NCBI GenBank assembly: GCA_017475875.1
Contig: JAFVET010000145.1
Coordinates: 1 to 5,753, forward strand
DNA: 5,753 nt
Direction: 5' to 3'
DNA from: Candidatus Methanomethylophilaceae archaeon
GTDB taxonomy: Archaea; Thermoplasmatota; Thermoplasmata; Methanomassiliicoccales; Methanomethylophilaceae
Each line of letters opens with the position of its first letter. Position 1 is the first letter of the stretch. Made by a program: the position numbers and the translations under genes. This document shows, in pieces, positions 1 to 5,460 of this stretch. The notes under the pieces are model-generated. The model did no database searches. It was not told where the DNA came from and saw only the letters and a list, made by a program, of their open reading frames with translations.

Positions 1-1
1 G

Positions 2-427
2 GCGGATGCCGCGGACAGGACGATGGCACAGCTCGGTTACATGCACTACGACATGGACACGCTCGAGAGGTCCGTATCCTATACCATGGATCCAGACCAC
101 CGCCTCGGTCCTTTCTGGCTCGGCCCGTTGCATGACAAGGACGCTCTCGCCAGGATGGTCGTCACCGATCTCACTGCCACGAAGAGGCTCGGCAAATACC
201 TAGAGCTATGGCGCGGCGAACTCGACACGGAGGTTTTCCTCTACGATATGAGCGAGTTGTCCTCCTTCATGAAGCTCTCGCCACCGCGTATCGACGACTT
301 CATGGTGTTCCTCAACGAACACGGTCACGCCGCGAAGTCGCACGTGTGCCCGACATCGTTCAAAACGGACATAGAACTGGACTCGCTTCTGTCCCTTTAC
401 CGCGAGTTCAGCCTCAAGAATTGTTGA
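2..427 (+). CDS. trm1: tRNA (guanine(26)-N(2))-dimethyltransferase Trm1, C-terminal part (5' end outside window)
   Basis: This is the last 141 codons of an open frame that enters from the left edge. Family knowledge: Trm1 is the SAM-dependent enzyme that dimethylates G26 of tRNA in archaea and eukaryotes, acting in the cytoplasm. Seen here: the segment GPFWLGPLHDKDALARM (about residues 36-52 of the fragment) matches the conserved GPLWxGxLHD block that follows the Rossmann methyltransferase domain. Near the end, GHAAKSHVCPTSFKTD matches the Trm1 pattern GYxAxRTHFxPxGIKTD, where the terminal domain contacts tRNA. The SAM-binding and catalytic half lies outside the window, so activity cannot be judged. 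The gene ends in TGA at 425-427 and converges on fhs with a 28-bp gap. The frame is open from base 2, so the ATG at 23 is internal and not the start. Confidence 0.85.
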   Translation, partial: ADAADRTMAQLGYMHYDMDTLERSVSYTMDPDHRLGPFWLGPLHDKDALARMVVTDLTATKRLGKYLELWRGELDTEVFLYDMSELSSFMKLSPPRIDDFMVFLNEHGHAAKSHVCPTSFKTDIELDSLLSLYREFSLKNC

Positions 428-455
428 AAAGTGGATGGGGGTCGCCCCCCACCGA
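428..455. terminator. GC-rich hairpin between convergent trm1 and fhs
   Basis: The 28-bp gap contains an inverted repeat: TGGGGG (436-441) pairs with CCCCCA (446-451) around a 4-base loop, with one more G-C pair outside a mismatch. Read on the minus strand, the direction of fhs transcription, the hairpin is followed within a few bases by CTTTTC (complement of 426-431). This is a plausible fhs terminator. The plus-strand side lacks a T-run, so it is weaker for trm1. Archaeal termination relies mainly on oligo-T, so the role of the hairpin is inferred. Confidence 0.4.
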
Positions 456-2132
456 TCATTTGAGTCCCACGATGCGTCCGTCGGGGAGGAGGTCCATCCT
501 CATCGCGGCGGGGACCTTGGGAAGTCCCGGCATAAGGGTGAGTGTACCGCAGACCGGAACGATGAATCCTGCACCGGCGGAGAGTTGAACCTCCCTGACG
601 TTGAGCGTCCAGCCCTTGGGTGCCCCCTTCTTGGTGGAATCGTCGGAAAGCGAAGCCTGAGTCTTCGCGATGCATATCGGAAGGTTGCCGTATCCGTCGG
701 ATTCCATCTGTTTGATCGCTTTTTCGGCAGGGGCCGAATAGGTCACACCGTCCGCACCGTAGATGCATTTCGCGATCTTCTCGATCTTGTCCTTGATGGG
801 CATGTCGAGGTCGTAGAGATAGCGGAAGTCCTTCTTGGACGTCTCCAAGGTCTCGATGACCGCCTTGGCCAACGGGACCGCGCCTTCCCCGCCTTTGATG
901 AAGCCGTCGGAGAAAGCCACTTTGACACCCTTGTCCAGGCAGTGCTGCCTGACCAGGTCCATCTCCTCCTGCTTGTCGAAGCTGAAGTGGTTGATCGAGA
1001 CGACGATCGGAACGCCGTAGTAGGACATGTTCTCGATGTGTTTGTCGAGGTTGCAGAGACCCTTCTTCAAAGTTTCCAAGGTGAGGGTGGAATCGTCTGT
1101 GAGGACTCCTCCGCCGTGCGTCATGAGCGCCCTTATGGATGCCACGATGACCACGCAGTCGGGAGACATGCCAGATTCGCGACAGACTATGTCCATGAAT
1201 TTCTCTCCTCCGAGATCGGAGGCGAATCCCGCTTCGGTGACGACGTAGTCCCCAAGTTTCAAGGCGGCTTTGGTCGCGATGACGCTGTTGGTTCCGTGGG
1301 CGATGTTCGCGAACGGGAACCCGTGGACGAAGACGGGCTGACCTTCCAGGGTCTGCACCAGGTTCGGGTTGACGGCGTCTTTCAGGAGAACCATCAGCGC
1401 ACCGATGCAACCGAGGTCCTTCACTGTTACCGGGTGACCGTCGTAGGTGTAAGCGACGACCATCCTCTCGAGTCTCCTGCGCAGATCCGCGGCATCGGAA
1501 GAAAGTGCGAGGATCGCGGAGATCTCGGATGCCGACGTCATGAGGAAGCCGTGCTCGTGCGGGACTCCTCCGAGGATCCTGTCCTTGCCGAGTCCAGTCA
1601 CGATGTTCCTCAGTTCCCTGCTGTTGATGTCCATCGCTTTCTTGAGAACAACACGGGTGGGATCGATGTTGTGTTCGTTGTCCCTCACAAGTTCGTTGTC
1701 GACTATCGCTGAAAGGAGGTTGTGGGCAGCAGTGACGGCATGGATGTCCCCCGTGAAGTGCAAGTTGATGTCCCACATGGGGTACACTTGGGCGTATCCT
1801 CCTCCGGTCGCTCCGCCTTTGATACCGAAAGTAGGTCCGATGGAAGGCTCTCTGAGAGCTCCAACGACGTTGTATCCGAGGCGACCCAACCCTTGGATGA
1901 GACTGATCGTAGTGACCGTCTTCCCCTCTCCCGCAGGAGTGGGCGTGATGGCTGTCACCATGATGAGCTTCCCGTCCTTGTTCTTGCCGAGTTCCTTGAT
2001 TTTGGACAGCTGGACCTTTGCGATGTGGTGCCCGTAGGGTATCAGGTCTTTCTCGGACAAACCGAGGCTGGATGCAATATCCGCGATTGGTTTGACAACC
2101 GCTTCTTCGGCTATCTCGATGTCGGTTTTCAT
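456..2132 (-). CDS. fhs: formate-tetrahydrofolate ligase (formyltetrahydrofolate synthetase)
   Basis: Fhs joins formate to tetrahydrofolate using ATP, giving 10-formyl-THF for purine and other one-carbon biosynthesis in the cytoplasm. The 558-residue product has the usual family length. Visible motifs: the P-loop TPAGEGKT (65-72); the first family signature GIKGGATGGGY (103-113), where Thr109 replaces the usual Ala; ATKAALKLGDYVVTEAGF (286-303); and the second signature VASIRALMTHGGG (330-342). No frameshift or missing core block is seen. I chose the ATG at 2132 because the protein there begins MKTDIEIAEEA like family members, and a TATA box sits about 27 bp upstream. The longer frame from GTG at 2231 would read through that TATA box and add 33 unrelated residues. 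Stop is TGA. The gene appears monocistronic, and folD is not in view. In an archaeon without a complete methanopterin C1 branch this would be the folate entry point; that role is inference. Confidence 0.95.
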   Translation of the reverse strand: MKTDIEIAEEAVVKPIADIASSLGLSEKDLIPYGHHIAKVQLSKIKELGKNKDGKLIMVTAITPTPAGEGKTVTTISLIQGLGRLGYNVVGALREPSIGPTFGIKGGATGGGYAQVYPMWDINLHFTGDIHAVTAAHNLLSAIVDNELVRDNEHNIDPTRVVLKKAMDINSRELRNIVTGLGKDRILGGVPHEHGFLMTSASEISAILALSSDAADLRRRLERMVVAYTYDGHPVTVKDLGCIGALMVLLKDAVNPNLVQTLEGQPVFVHGFPFANIAHGTNSVIATKAALKLGDYVVTEAGFASDLGGEKFMDIVCRESGMSPDCVVIVASIRALMTHGGGVLTDDSTLTLETLKKGLCNLDKHIENMSYYGVPIVVSINHFSFDKQEEMDLVRQHCLDKGVKVAFSDGFIKGGEGAVPLAKAVIETLETSKKDFRYLYDLDMPIKDKIEKIAKCIYGADGVTYSAPAEKAIKQMESDGYGNLPICIAKTQASLSDDSTKKGAPKGWTLNVREVQLSAGAGFIVPVCGTLTLMPGLPKVPAAMRMDLLPDGRIVGLK

Positions 2133-2155
2133 GGTACCTGGCACGCTATCGTTAA

Positions 2156-2163
2156 TTATATAA
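2156..2163 (-). promoter_or_regulatory. TATA box of fhs
   Basis: The perfect self-complementary TTATATAA is centred at about 2159.5, some 27 bp upstream of the A of the fhs ATG (2132). The archaeal TATA-to-start-site distance is about 25-27 bp, so transcription should begin at or next to the ATG, giving a leaderless mRNA. The short AGGT-like match just before the ATG would then not be transcribed. Confidence 0.65.
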
Positions 2164-2302
2164 TCTAGGTTTGGCGCCAGACCATCGTTGCCATCAATTT
2201 TTGGAAGTATTTGGCTTCGTTTTCCGTTCACCGATTATAACGTGCTGGGCGGGACTAGTGCGTTCGAGTGATGAAATGATATGTCAATGTCAGAATCTGA
2301 TG

Positions 2303-2378
2303 ATATAATCCATGTTTCCAACATTCCTTGGCAACATATAATACATGCAGACCATACATCGACTCTATAAAATTCATG
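2303..2378. repeat. three phased TATA/CATG-like short repeats
   Basis: ATATAATCCATG (2303-2314), ATATAATACATG (2336-2347) and TATAAAATTCATG (2366-2378) are near copies; the first two differ at one base. Their CATG cores begin at 2311, 2344 and 2375, so spacing is 33 and 31 bp, close to three helical turns. They could be tandem protein-binding sites or TATA-like promoter elements. The function is unknown, and low-complexity coincidence is possible. Confidence 0.35.
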
Positions 2379-2425
2379 GCCTCCTGCCCCATTGTTTCTC
2401 TCACTTCAAACGAAGCAAGAGGCCA
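2377..2425 (-). terminator. possible stem-loop downstream of the amidohydrolase gene
   Basis: TGGCCTC (2377-2383) is complementary to GAGGCCA (2419-2425), a perfect 7-bp stem. A weaker inner stem (2392-2397 with 2408-2413, one G-U pair) can form inside. On the minus strand the structure lies about 50-100 nt after the amidohydrolase stop and is followed shortly by ATTTTAT, which would fit a terminator. The long interior loops make this weak. Confidence 0.25.
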
Positions 2426-2477
2426 CTTTCAATGAAATCGTTTGGTTCCGCCGCGACCGGTGCCGCAGCGGAGGCAT

Positions 2478-4109
2478 TCAGGCCCTGTAGACCTCTTCGC
2501 CGTCAATGATGGTCGCGACGACCTTGGCAGAAACGACCTTATCCAGGTCGTCATGCAGGAAATCGCAGTCGAATACGGCCATGTTGGCTATCTTTCCGAA
2601 CTCGATCGACCCAATACGGTTCTCTTGGTGCCAGGCATATGCGACGTTAACGGTCATCGCCTTCAGGGACTGCATACGGTCTATGGATTCCTTGATGTTG
2701 CCTTGGGTGGCCATCCCTCCGAGCTCCTCGATCGGAACGGCACGAGTCTCCGCCATATAGATGCTGGCCCCGATATCCACGACGGATGATACAGGGTAGT
2801 CAGAGTGGAAAACAGGCAATGCGCCGGCATCGATGAAAGACTTGATGGGATAGGACTGCTCGGCAAGTTCTCTGCCGACGAATTGGACCTCCCTCTCGTA
2901 TCCTCCTGGAATCCTGGCGGTCCAGAGAGGTGCGACAGCAGGTACGGATTGAGTCGCCGCCATACGACGGATGTCTTCATCCGTGACGAAGTGCAGATGC
3001 GCCAGGACGTTACGCTGATCCATGTCGCCGGTGATCTTCTCCGCGTCTTCTATGCAGCCAAGCATGAAGTGGGTGGCACCTCCTCCTTCCGAGTGTACAT
3101 GGACGGAGAGGCCTTCCTTATCGGCGGCCACAATCAGTTCCACCATCTTGTCGTGGTCGTTGAAGCGCTCTACGCCATGGTATCCCGGTTCGTCTGCATA
3201 GTCCTGGTTCTGCCATCCCGTATGGGCTTCAGTAACACCGTCCAAGAACGCCTTGATACCGATGATATGGTAGTATTCGTCACTGTATTTCGCGCGGTCC
3301 GCAATGATGCGGGGCATCTCTGTTTTTGGGTCCACGTTATCGGGGACCAGAAGGTACGAGTAAGTGCGCAGCTTCAGCTTGCCTTCTTCCTCCAGCTCGT
3401 GGTACGCCTTGGAAGCATCTTTGAAAAAGAGCTCTGCACCTGCGTCGGCGACCCCTGTGAATCCTTTGGCGATGGCGAAGTCCTGCCAATGCAGAATATA
3501 TCTCTTCGCTTCGTCAATCGTATTGGGCATCTGCTGTATGACCTCGAGCACAGGAAGCTCGCATATGTTCCCGTCCGGTTCCCCATTCTCATCGACATGT
3601 ACCATGTCGTATCCGTACTTCTTGGCGCATTCGGCATCTATGCCGAAGAGTTCCAGCGCCTTCGAGTTGAGGAGCATGGAGTGTCCCCCGACCTCATGCA
3701 TGAGGAGCGGTTTATCGGGACATATGTCGTCGAGATACGCCTTGCTGACATATTCCTGCGTTTGAGCCCATCCCGCTGCCATATAGACCGTGAGCTGAGG
3801 GTTTTTCTTTATGAACTCCTCTATGATGATACGGTATTTTCCGTAGTCTGGAGGCATGACCGGCGTGAGATCCGCCTGTCCGATCGCACGGTACCCTGCG
3901 AAATATCCATGGCAATGACTTTCGAGGAATCCCGGGTAGATGTACATCTCCCCGTAGTCCAATACCTCCGCGGTCGGAGAGGCTAGATTCTTCGCGGTTT
4001 CCGCATCTCCGATGTAAACGAATACGCCATCCTTGACCAACGCCGCTTTGGCGAAAGGTCTCTTTTCATCCATGGTTATGATGTTGCCTAGAATGATAGT
4101 CTGTTTCAT
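2478..4109 (-). CDS. YtcJ-like metal-dependent amidohydrolase, substrate unknown
   Basis: This is a 543-residue protein of the amidohydrolase superfamily (amidohydrolase_3/YtcJ type). Such enzymes hydrolyse C-N or related bonds with a metal in a TIM barrel; the substrates of this branch are mostly unknown. Seen: an N-terminal beta-sandwich strand pattern (IILGNIITMD, residues 5-14), PGFLESHCHG (59-68) with the HxH metal ligands His65 and His67, and NSKALELFG (148-156), typical of YtcJ. Further on are KAFLDGVTEAHTGW (286-299), HVH (337-339), LAHLHFVTDEDIRRMA (369-384) and FHSDYPV (434-440) with candidate catalytic Asp437. The usual HxxGDxA motif reads HSEGGGA here. The C-terminal sandwich returns with IGSIEFGKIANMAVFD. 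There is no signal peptide or membrane segment, so it is cytoplasmic. The start at 4109 was chosen because MKQTIILGN matches family N-termini; the frame extends to 4166 but would run through the TATA box. Stop is TGA. No partner gene is adjacent in an operon. Confidence 0.85.
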   Translation of the reverse strand: MKQTIILGNIITMDEKRPFAKAALVKDGVFVYIGDAETAKNLASPTAEVLDYGEMYIYPGFLESHCHGYFAGYRAIGQADLTPVMPPDYGKYRIIIEEFIKKNPQLTVYMAAGWAQTQEYVSKAYLDDICPDKPLLMHEVGGHSMLLNSKALELFGIDAECAKKYGYDMVHVDENGEPDGNICELPVLEVIQQMPNTIDEAKRYILHWQDFAIAKGFTGVADAGAELFFKDASKAYHELEEEGKLKLRTYSYLLVPDNVDPKTEMPRIIADRAKYSDEYYHIIGIKAFLDGVTEAHTGWQNQDYADEPGYHGVERFNDHDKMVELIVAADKEGLSVHVHSEGGGATHFMLGCIEDAEKITGDMDQRNVLAHLHFVTDEDIRRMAATQSVPAVAPLWTARIPGGYEREVQFVGRELAEQSYPIKSFIDAGALPVFHSDYPVSSVVDIGASIYMAETRAVPIEELGGMATQGNIKESIDRMQSLKAMTVNVAYAWHQENRIGSIEFGKIANMAVFDCDFLHDDLDKVVSAKVVATIIDGEEVYRA

Positions 4110-4134
4110 GTAGTGTGCCCTCTCGTCCATGCTG

Positions 4135-4143
4135 TTATAATTA
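4135..4143 (-). promoter_or_regulatory. TATA box of the amidohydrolase gene
   Basis: On the minus strand this reads TAATTATAA, centred about 30 bp upstream of the ATG at 4109. The predicted transcript would begin only a few bases before the start codon. The site lies inside a 13-bp sequence (4136-4148) that recurs, in opposite orientation relative to the gene, at the fhs promoter. Confidence 0.55.
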
Positions 4144-4264
4144 ACGATAATGCTCGGTTTCCGCAACTGCAGTCATCTGTCATGACGAATATGAGGATAC
4201 CATCCAGCACCTGAAAATGGAAACATTGTGTCGGTTATTAATGATTCCGCATCGATAGGGTTCG

Positions 4265-4639
4265 ATGAGGAAATACGATGCGTTTGTGTCCCTTGCCGAT
4301 ATGGAACGCCCCGATCCGCCGGTTCCAACGGAGATGAAAAGGGGGTGCAGAAGGAAAGGCAGGGGAGAAACCCTCATCGAAAGGATCTGGAGCGAGGGCA
4401 TCCGTTGTGTCATTTCGTCCTTGACATCGAAGTTCGCGTTCGACAACGATCAGGCGGAAAGGGATGTGTGCAGTGTCTAGACGAATTCAAAGTGGCTGCC
4501 AGCTACAGACTGGAAAAGGGTTCAGGACATTTCGATGTCATGCGTATATCGCCACCGGCAACATGATGTCAGTGCCTTACGATTGTTGCGAGCGACTATC
4601 GGCGGCCATTCCGGTATCGTGCTCAGGTCTGGGTTCTGA
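4265..4639 (+). pseudogene. degraded C-terminal end of an IS66-family transposase
   Basis: The plus strand carries decayed pieces of an IS66-type transposase in several frames. Frame 2 (4265-4477) gives a proline-rich linker and basic stretch, then TLIERI and FAFDNDQAERDV; FDNxQAERD is the family hallmark containing the last acidic catalytic residue. A TAG at 4478-4480 falls where family members have Lys. One base appears lost just after it. Frame 1 continues as FKVAASYRLEKGSGHFDVM (about 4486-4542), matching the usual KVxGxFRxxxGAxxYxxxM region. Frame 3 gives YIATGN (4545-4562). Frame 2 then resumes with HDVSALRLLRATIGG (4562-4606), like the family's KHGVSAFxAL, and ends at TGA 4637-4639. 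At least three frame changes and one nonsense codon make it non-functional. The N-terminal two thirds and the terminal inverted repeats are not recognisable, so this is an old remnant, not a live element. Confidence 0.75.
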
Positions 4640-4848
4640 ATAGCCAGGATACGTTCAAGATATGCTCATGCCACGCCATGCTCCAAATTGGTTCCTTCAA
4701 ACAGAAAGTCGACGATATAACCGCTCGACAAAGAGGCCAACAAACAGCGATGGAATTACGGGGTTGATGCTAGGGTATTGCCAGAATCGAGCAACCGGCG
4801 TCAGCCAACACCTGTTGACAATAACATCCATGACCAATTATTGTACAT
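4640..4848. other. noncoding stretch between the transposase remnant and the feo promoter
   Basis: I see no convincing gene, RNA gene or clear repeat here. The plus-strand frame that opens at 4662 and runs into feoA1 has no family resemblance before residue 86 of that reading, and it crosses the promoter. The stretch may be decayed DNA related to the neighbouring transposase, but no motif proves it. Base composition becomes AT-rich from about 4820 toward the feo promoter. The spacer on the other side of the remnant (4110-4264) likewise holds only the amidohydrolase promoter and unrecognised sequence. Confidence 0.5.
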
Positions 4849-4851
4849 ATA

Positions 4852-4912
4852 TTAAGTTAGCCTTTAATATTTTAGTTGTGACTAAATTTATATATGTTTT
4901 AGGAGTACCTAA
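4852..4912 (+). promoter_or_regulatory. cluster of three DtxR/IdeR-type iron-box-like palindromes at the feo promoter
   Basis: Three sites resemble the DtxR-family core TTAGG-N4-CCTAA. Box 3 (4899-4912) is TTAGG-AGTA-CCTAA, an exact match to that form. Box 2 (4871-4886) is TTTAGT-TGTG-ACTAAA, a perfect palindrome differing at one symmetric position in each arm. Box 1 (4852-4865), TTAAG-TTAG-CCTTT, matches the classic TTAGGTTAGCCTAA at 11 of 14 positions and lies inside a wider palindrome, ATATTAA/TTAATAT (4849-4870). Boxes 2 and 3 bracket the TATA box, so a bound repressor would block TBP/TFB access. Iron-dependent repression of feo is the natural inference; the regulator gene is not in the window. 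Confidence 0.6.
4887..4895 (+). promoter_or_regulatory. TATA box of the feo operon
   Basis: TTTATATAT is centred at about 4891, 26 bp before the A of the ATG at 4917, which predicts a leaderless or nearly leaderless transcript. It sits in the gap between two iron-box-like palindromes. A second AT-rich element, TTTAATATTT (4863-4872), could instead start transcription near 4893 and give a short leader containing AGGAG. Confidence 0.6.
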
Positions 4913-4916
4913 CCAC

Positions 4917-5207
4917 ATGAGTTCCGAAGGAACAGTGGTCGGCTCTGCCGTTCGTCCAGGTACTGTATGCAACATCGGTCCCTCGATGCCTCTTTCTTTC
5001 CTCAAAGTGAACGAAGGAGCTACAGTGGTCAAAGTGTCCGGTAGGGAGAATACAAAGAAGTTCCTGGAGGATCTCGGTTTTATCCAAGGCACAATGATTC
5101 GTGTAGTTACGCATGTCAAAGGCAGTGTGATCGTAGATATCATGGGATCGAAGATCGCAATTGATGCCAATATGGCTTCCAAGATCATGTGCAGCCCTGC
5201 GAGTTGA
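4917..5207 (+). CDS. feoA: FeoA-domain protein, first copy (ferrous iron transport)
   Basis: This is a 96-residue protein with a single FeoA (SH3-like) domain. FeoA proteins are small cytoplasmic partners of the FeoB ferrous-iron transporter. Seen: MPLSFLKVNEGATVVKV (24-40) opens the domain; FLEDLGFIQGTMIRVV (about 50-65) is the conserved LGFxxG turn; and VDIMGSKIAIDANMASKIM ends it. This is the divergent FeoA type whose members often begin MPLSxxKxGE. Residues 1-23 (MSSEGTVVGSAV onward) are therefore an N-terminal extension. I keep ATG 4917 because the TATA box is 26 bp upstream and no Shine-Dalgarno sequence precedes the alternative ATG at 4986, but 4986 (73 residues) is a real alternative. 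The stop TGA is one base before the feoA2 ATG, so translation of the two is probably coupled. Confidence 0.8.
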   Translation: MSSEGTVVGSAVRPGTVCNIGPSMPLSFLKVNEGATVVKVSGRENTKKFLEDLGFIQGTMIRVVTHVKGSVIVDIMGSKIAIDANMASKIMCSPAS

Positions 5208-5208
5208 T

Positions 5209-5442
5209 ATGATGACTACATTGAAGGAAGCCAGCGTTGGCTCTAAGGTAAAAGTAGTTAAGTTGACCGGTGACGGCAAACAGAAACGGCACATTATGGA
5301 CATGGGTATCACCAAGGGAACCGAGGTGTACGTCCGTAAGGTCGCTCCCCTCGGGGATCCTGTGGAGGTCACAGTCCGCGGCTACGAACTCAGTCTCAGA
5401 AAGGAATACGCTGAGATGGTGGAAATCGCAGAGATCGAGTGA
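5209..5442 (+). CDS. feoA: FeoA, second copy (canonical type)
   Basis: This is a 77-residue single-domain FeoA, close to the usual 75-80 residues. It has the canonical features: TLKEASVGSKVKVVKLTGDG (residues 4-23), IMDMGITKGTEVYVRKVAP (29-47), LGDPVEVTVRGYELSLRK (48-65) and a short acidic tail. The MDMGxxxGTEVxVxKxAPLGDP block is the FeoA hallmark. It resembles the upstream copy only in fold, so the pair is an old duplication or two distinct subfamilies, both expected to act on FeoB at the membrane's inner face. There are two possible adjacent start codons, 5209 and 5212. Neither has a clear Shine-Dalgarno sequence; with a one-base gap after feoA1, start by reinitiation is likely. Stop is TGA. 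A 46-bp gap separates it from feoB. Confidence 0.9.
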   Translation: MMTTLKEASVGSKVKVVKLTGDGKQKRHIMDMGITKGTEVYVRKVAPLGDPVEVTVRGYELSLRKEYAEMVEIAEIE

Positions 5443-5460
5443 TCCCTGCTGTTTGTAACG

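Larger units (their letters stand above)
2133..2477. other. noncoding spacer between fhs and the amidohydrolase gene
   Basis: These 345 bp contain no convincing gene; open frames crossing it are extensions or shadows of the neighbours. It holds the fhs TATA box, a second weak TATA-like GTTATAATC on the minus strand near 2234-2242, a small inverted repeat TCAGA-A-TCTGA (2290-2300), three CATG-anchored AT-rich repeats (2303-2378), and a long-armed inverted repeat at 2377-2425. Its AT content is higher than in the flanking genes. A small RNA cannot be excluded from sequence alone. Confidence 0.6.

Noticed and set aside
397..1776. Long minus-strand open frame (459 codons) overlapping fhs, and a plus-strand one at 435-1712
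   Set aside because: Both are shadow frames of fhs: their translations are Arg/His/Gln-rich or low in recognisable motifs, while the fhs frame has full-length family signatures.
2133..2231. Upstream GTG start for fhs
   Set aside because: It adds 33 residues without family similarity and would translate through the TATA box.
2805..3986. 393-codon plus-strand open frame opposite the amidohydrolase
   Set aside because: Antisense shadow with no recognisable domain; the minus strand encodes the conserved metal-site motifs.
4110..4166. Upstream starts for the amidohydrolase at 4166 or 4130
   Set aside because: 4166 lies upstream of the TATA box; 4130 is only about 9 bp from it. Family N-termini match the start at 4109.
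4478..4480. Pyrrolysine readthrough of the TAG in the transposase
   Set aside because: Frame changes follow immediately after it, so readthrough alone would not restore a protein; a decayed gene is the simpler reading.
4228..4566. Intact 112-residue plus-strand gene, and the 71-residue one at 4265-4480
   Set aside because: Each contains only part of the IS66 C-terminus and each is cut off by a stop or frame change, so neither is an intact gene.
4901..4906. AGGAGT as the Shine-Dalgarno sequence of feoA1
   Set aside because: It is one arm of the TTAGG-N4-CCTAA palindrome and lies upstream of the start site predicted from the nearer TATA box. It remains possible only if the upstream AT-rich element is the true promoter.
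4662..4916. Extended feoA1 reading from 4662
   Set aside because: No FeoA similarity in the extension, and it covers the palindromes and TATA box of the feo promoter.
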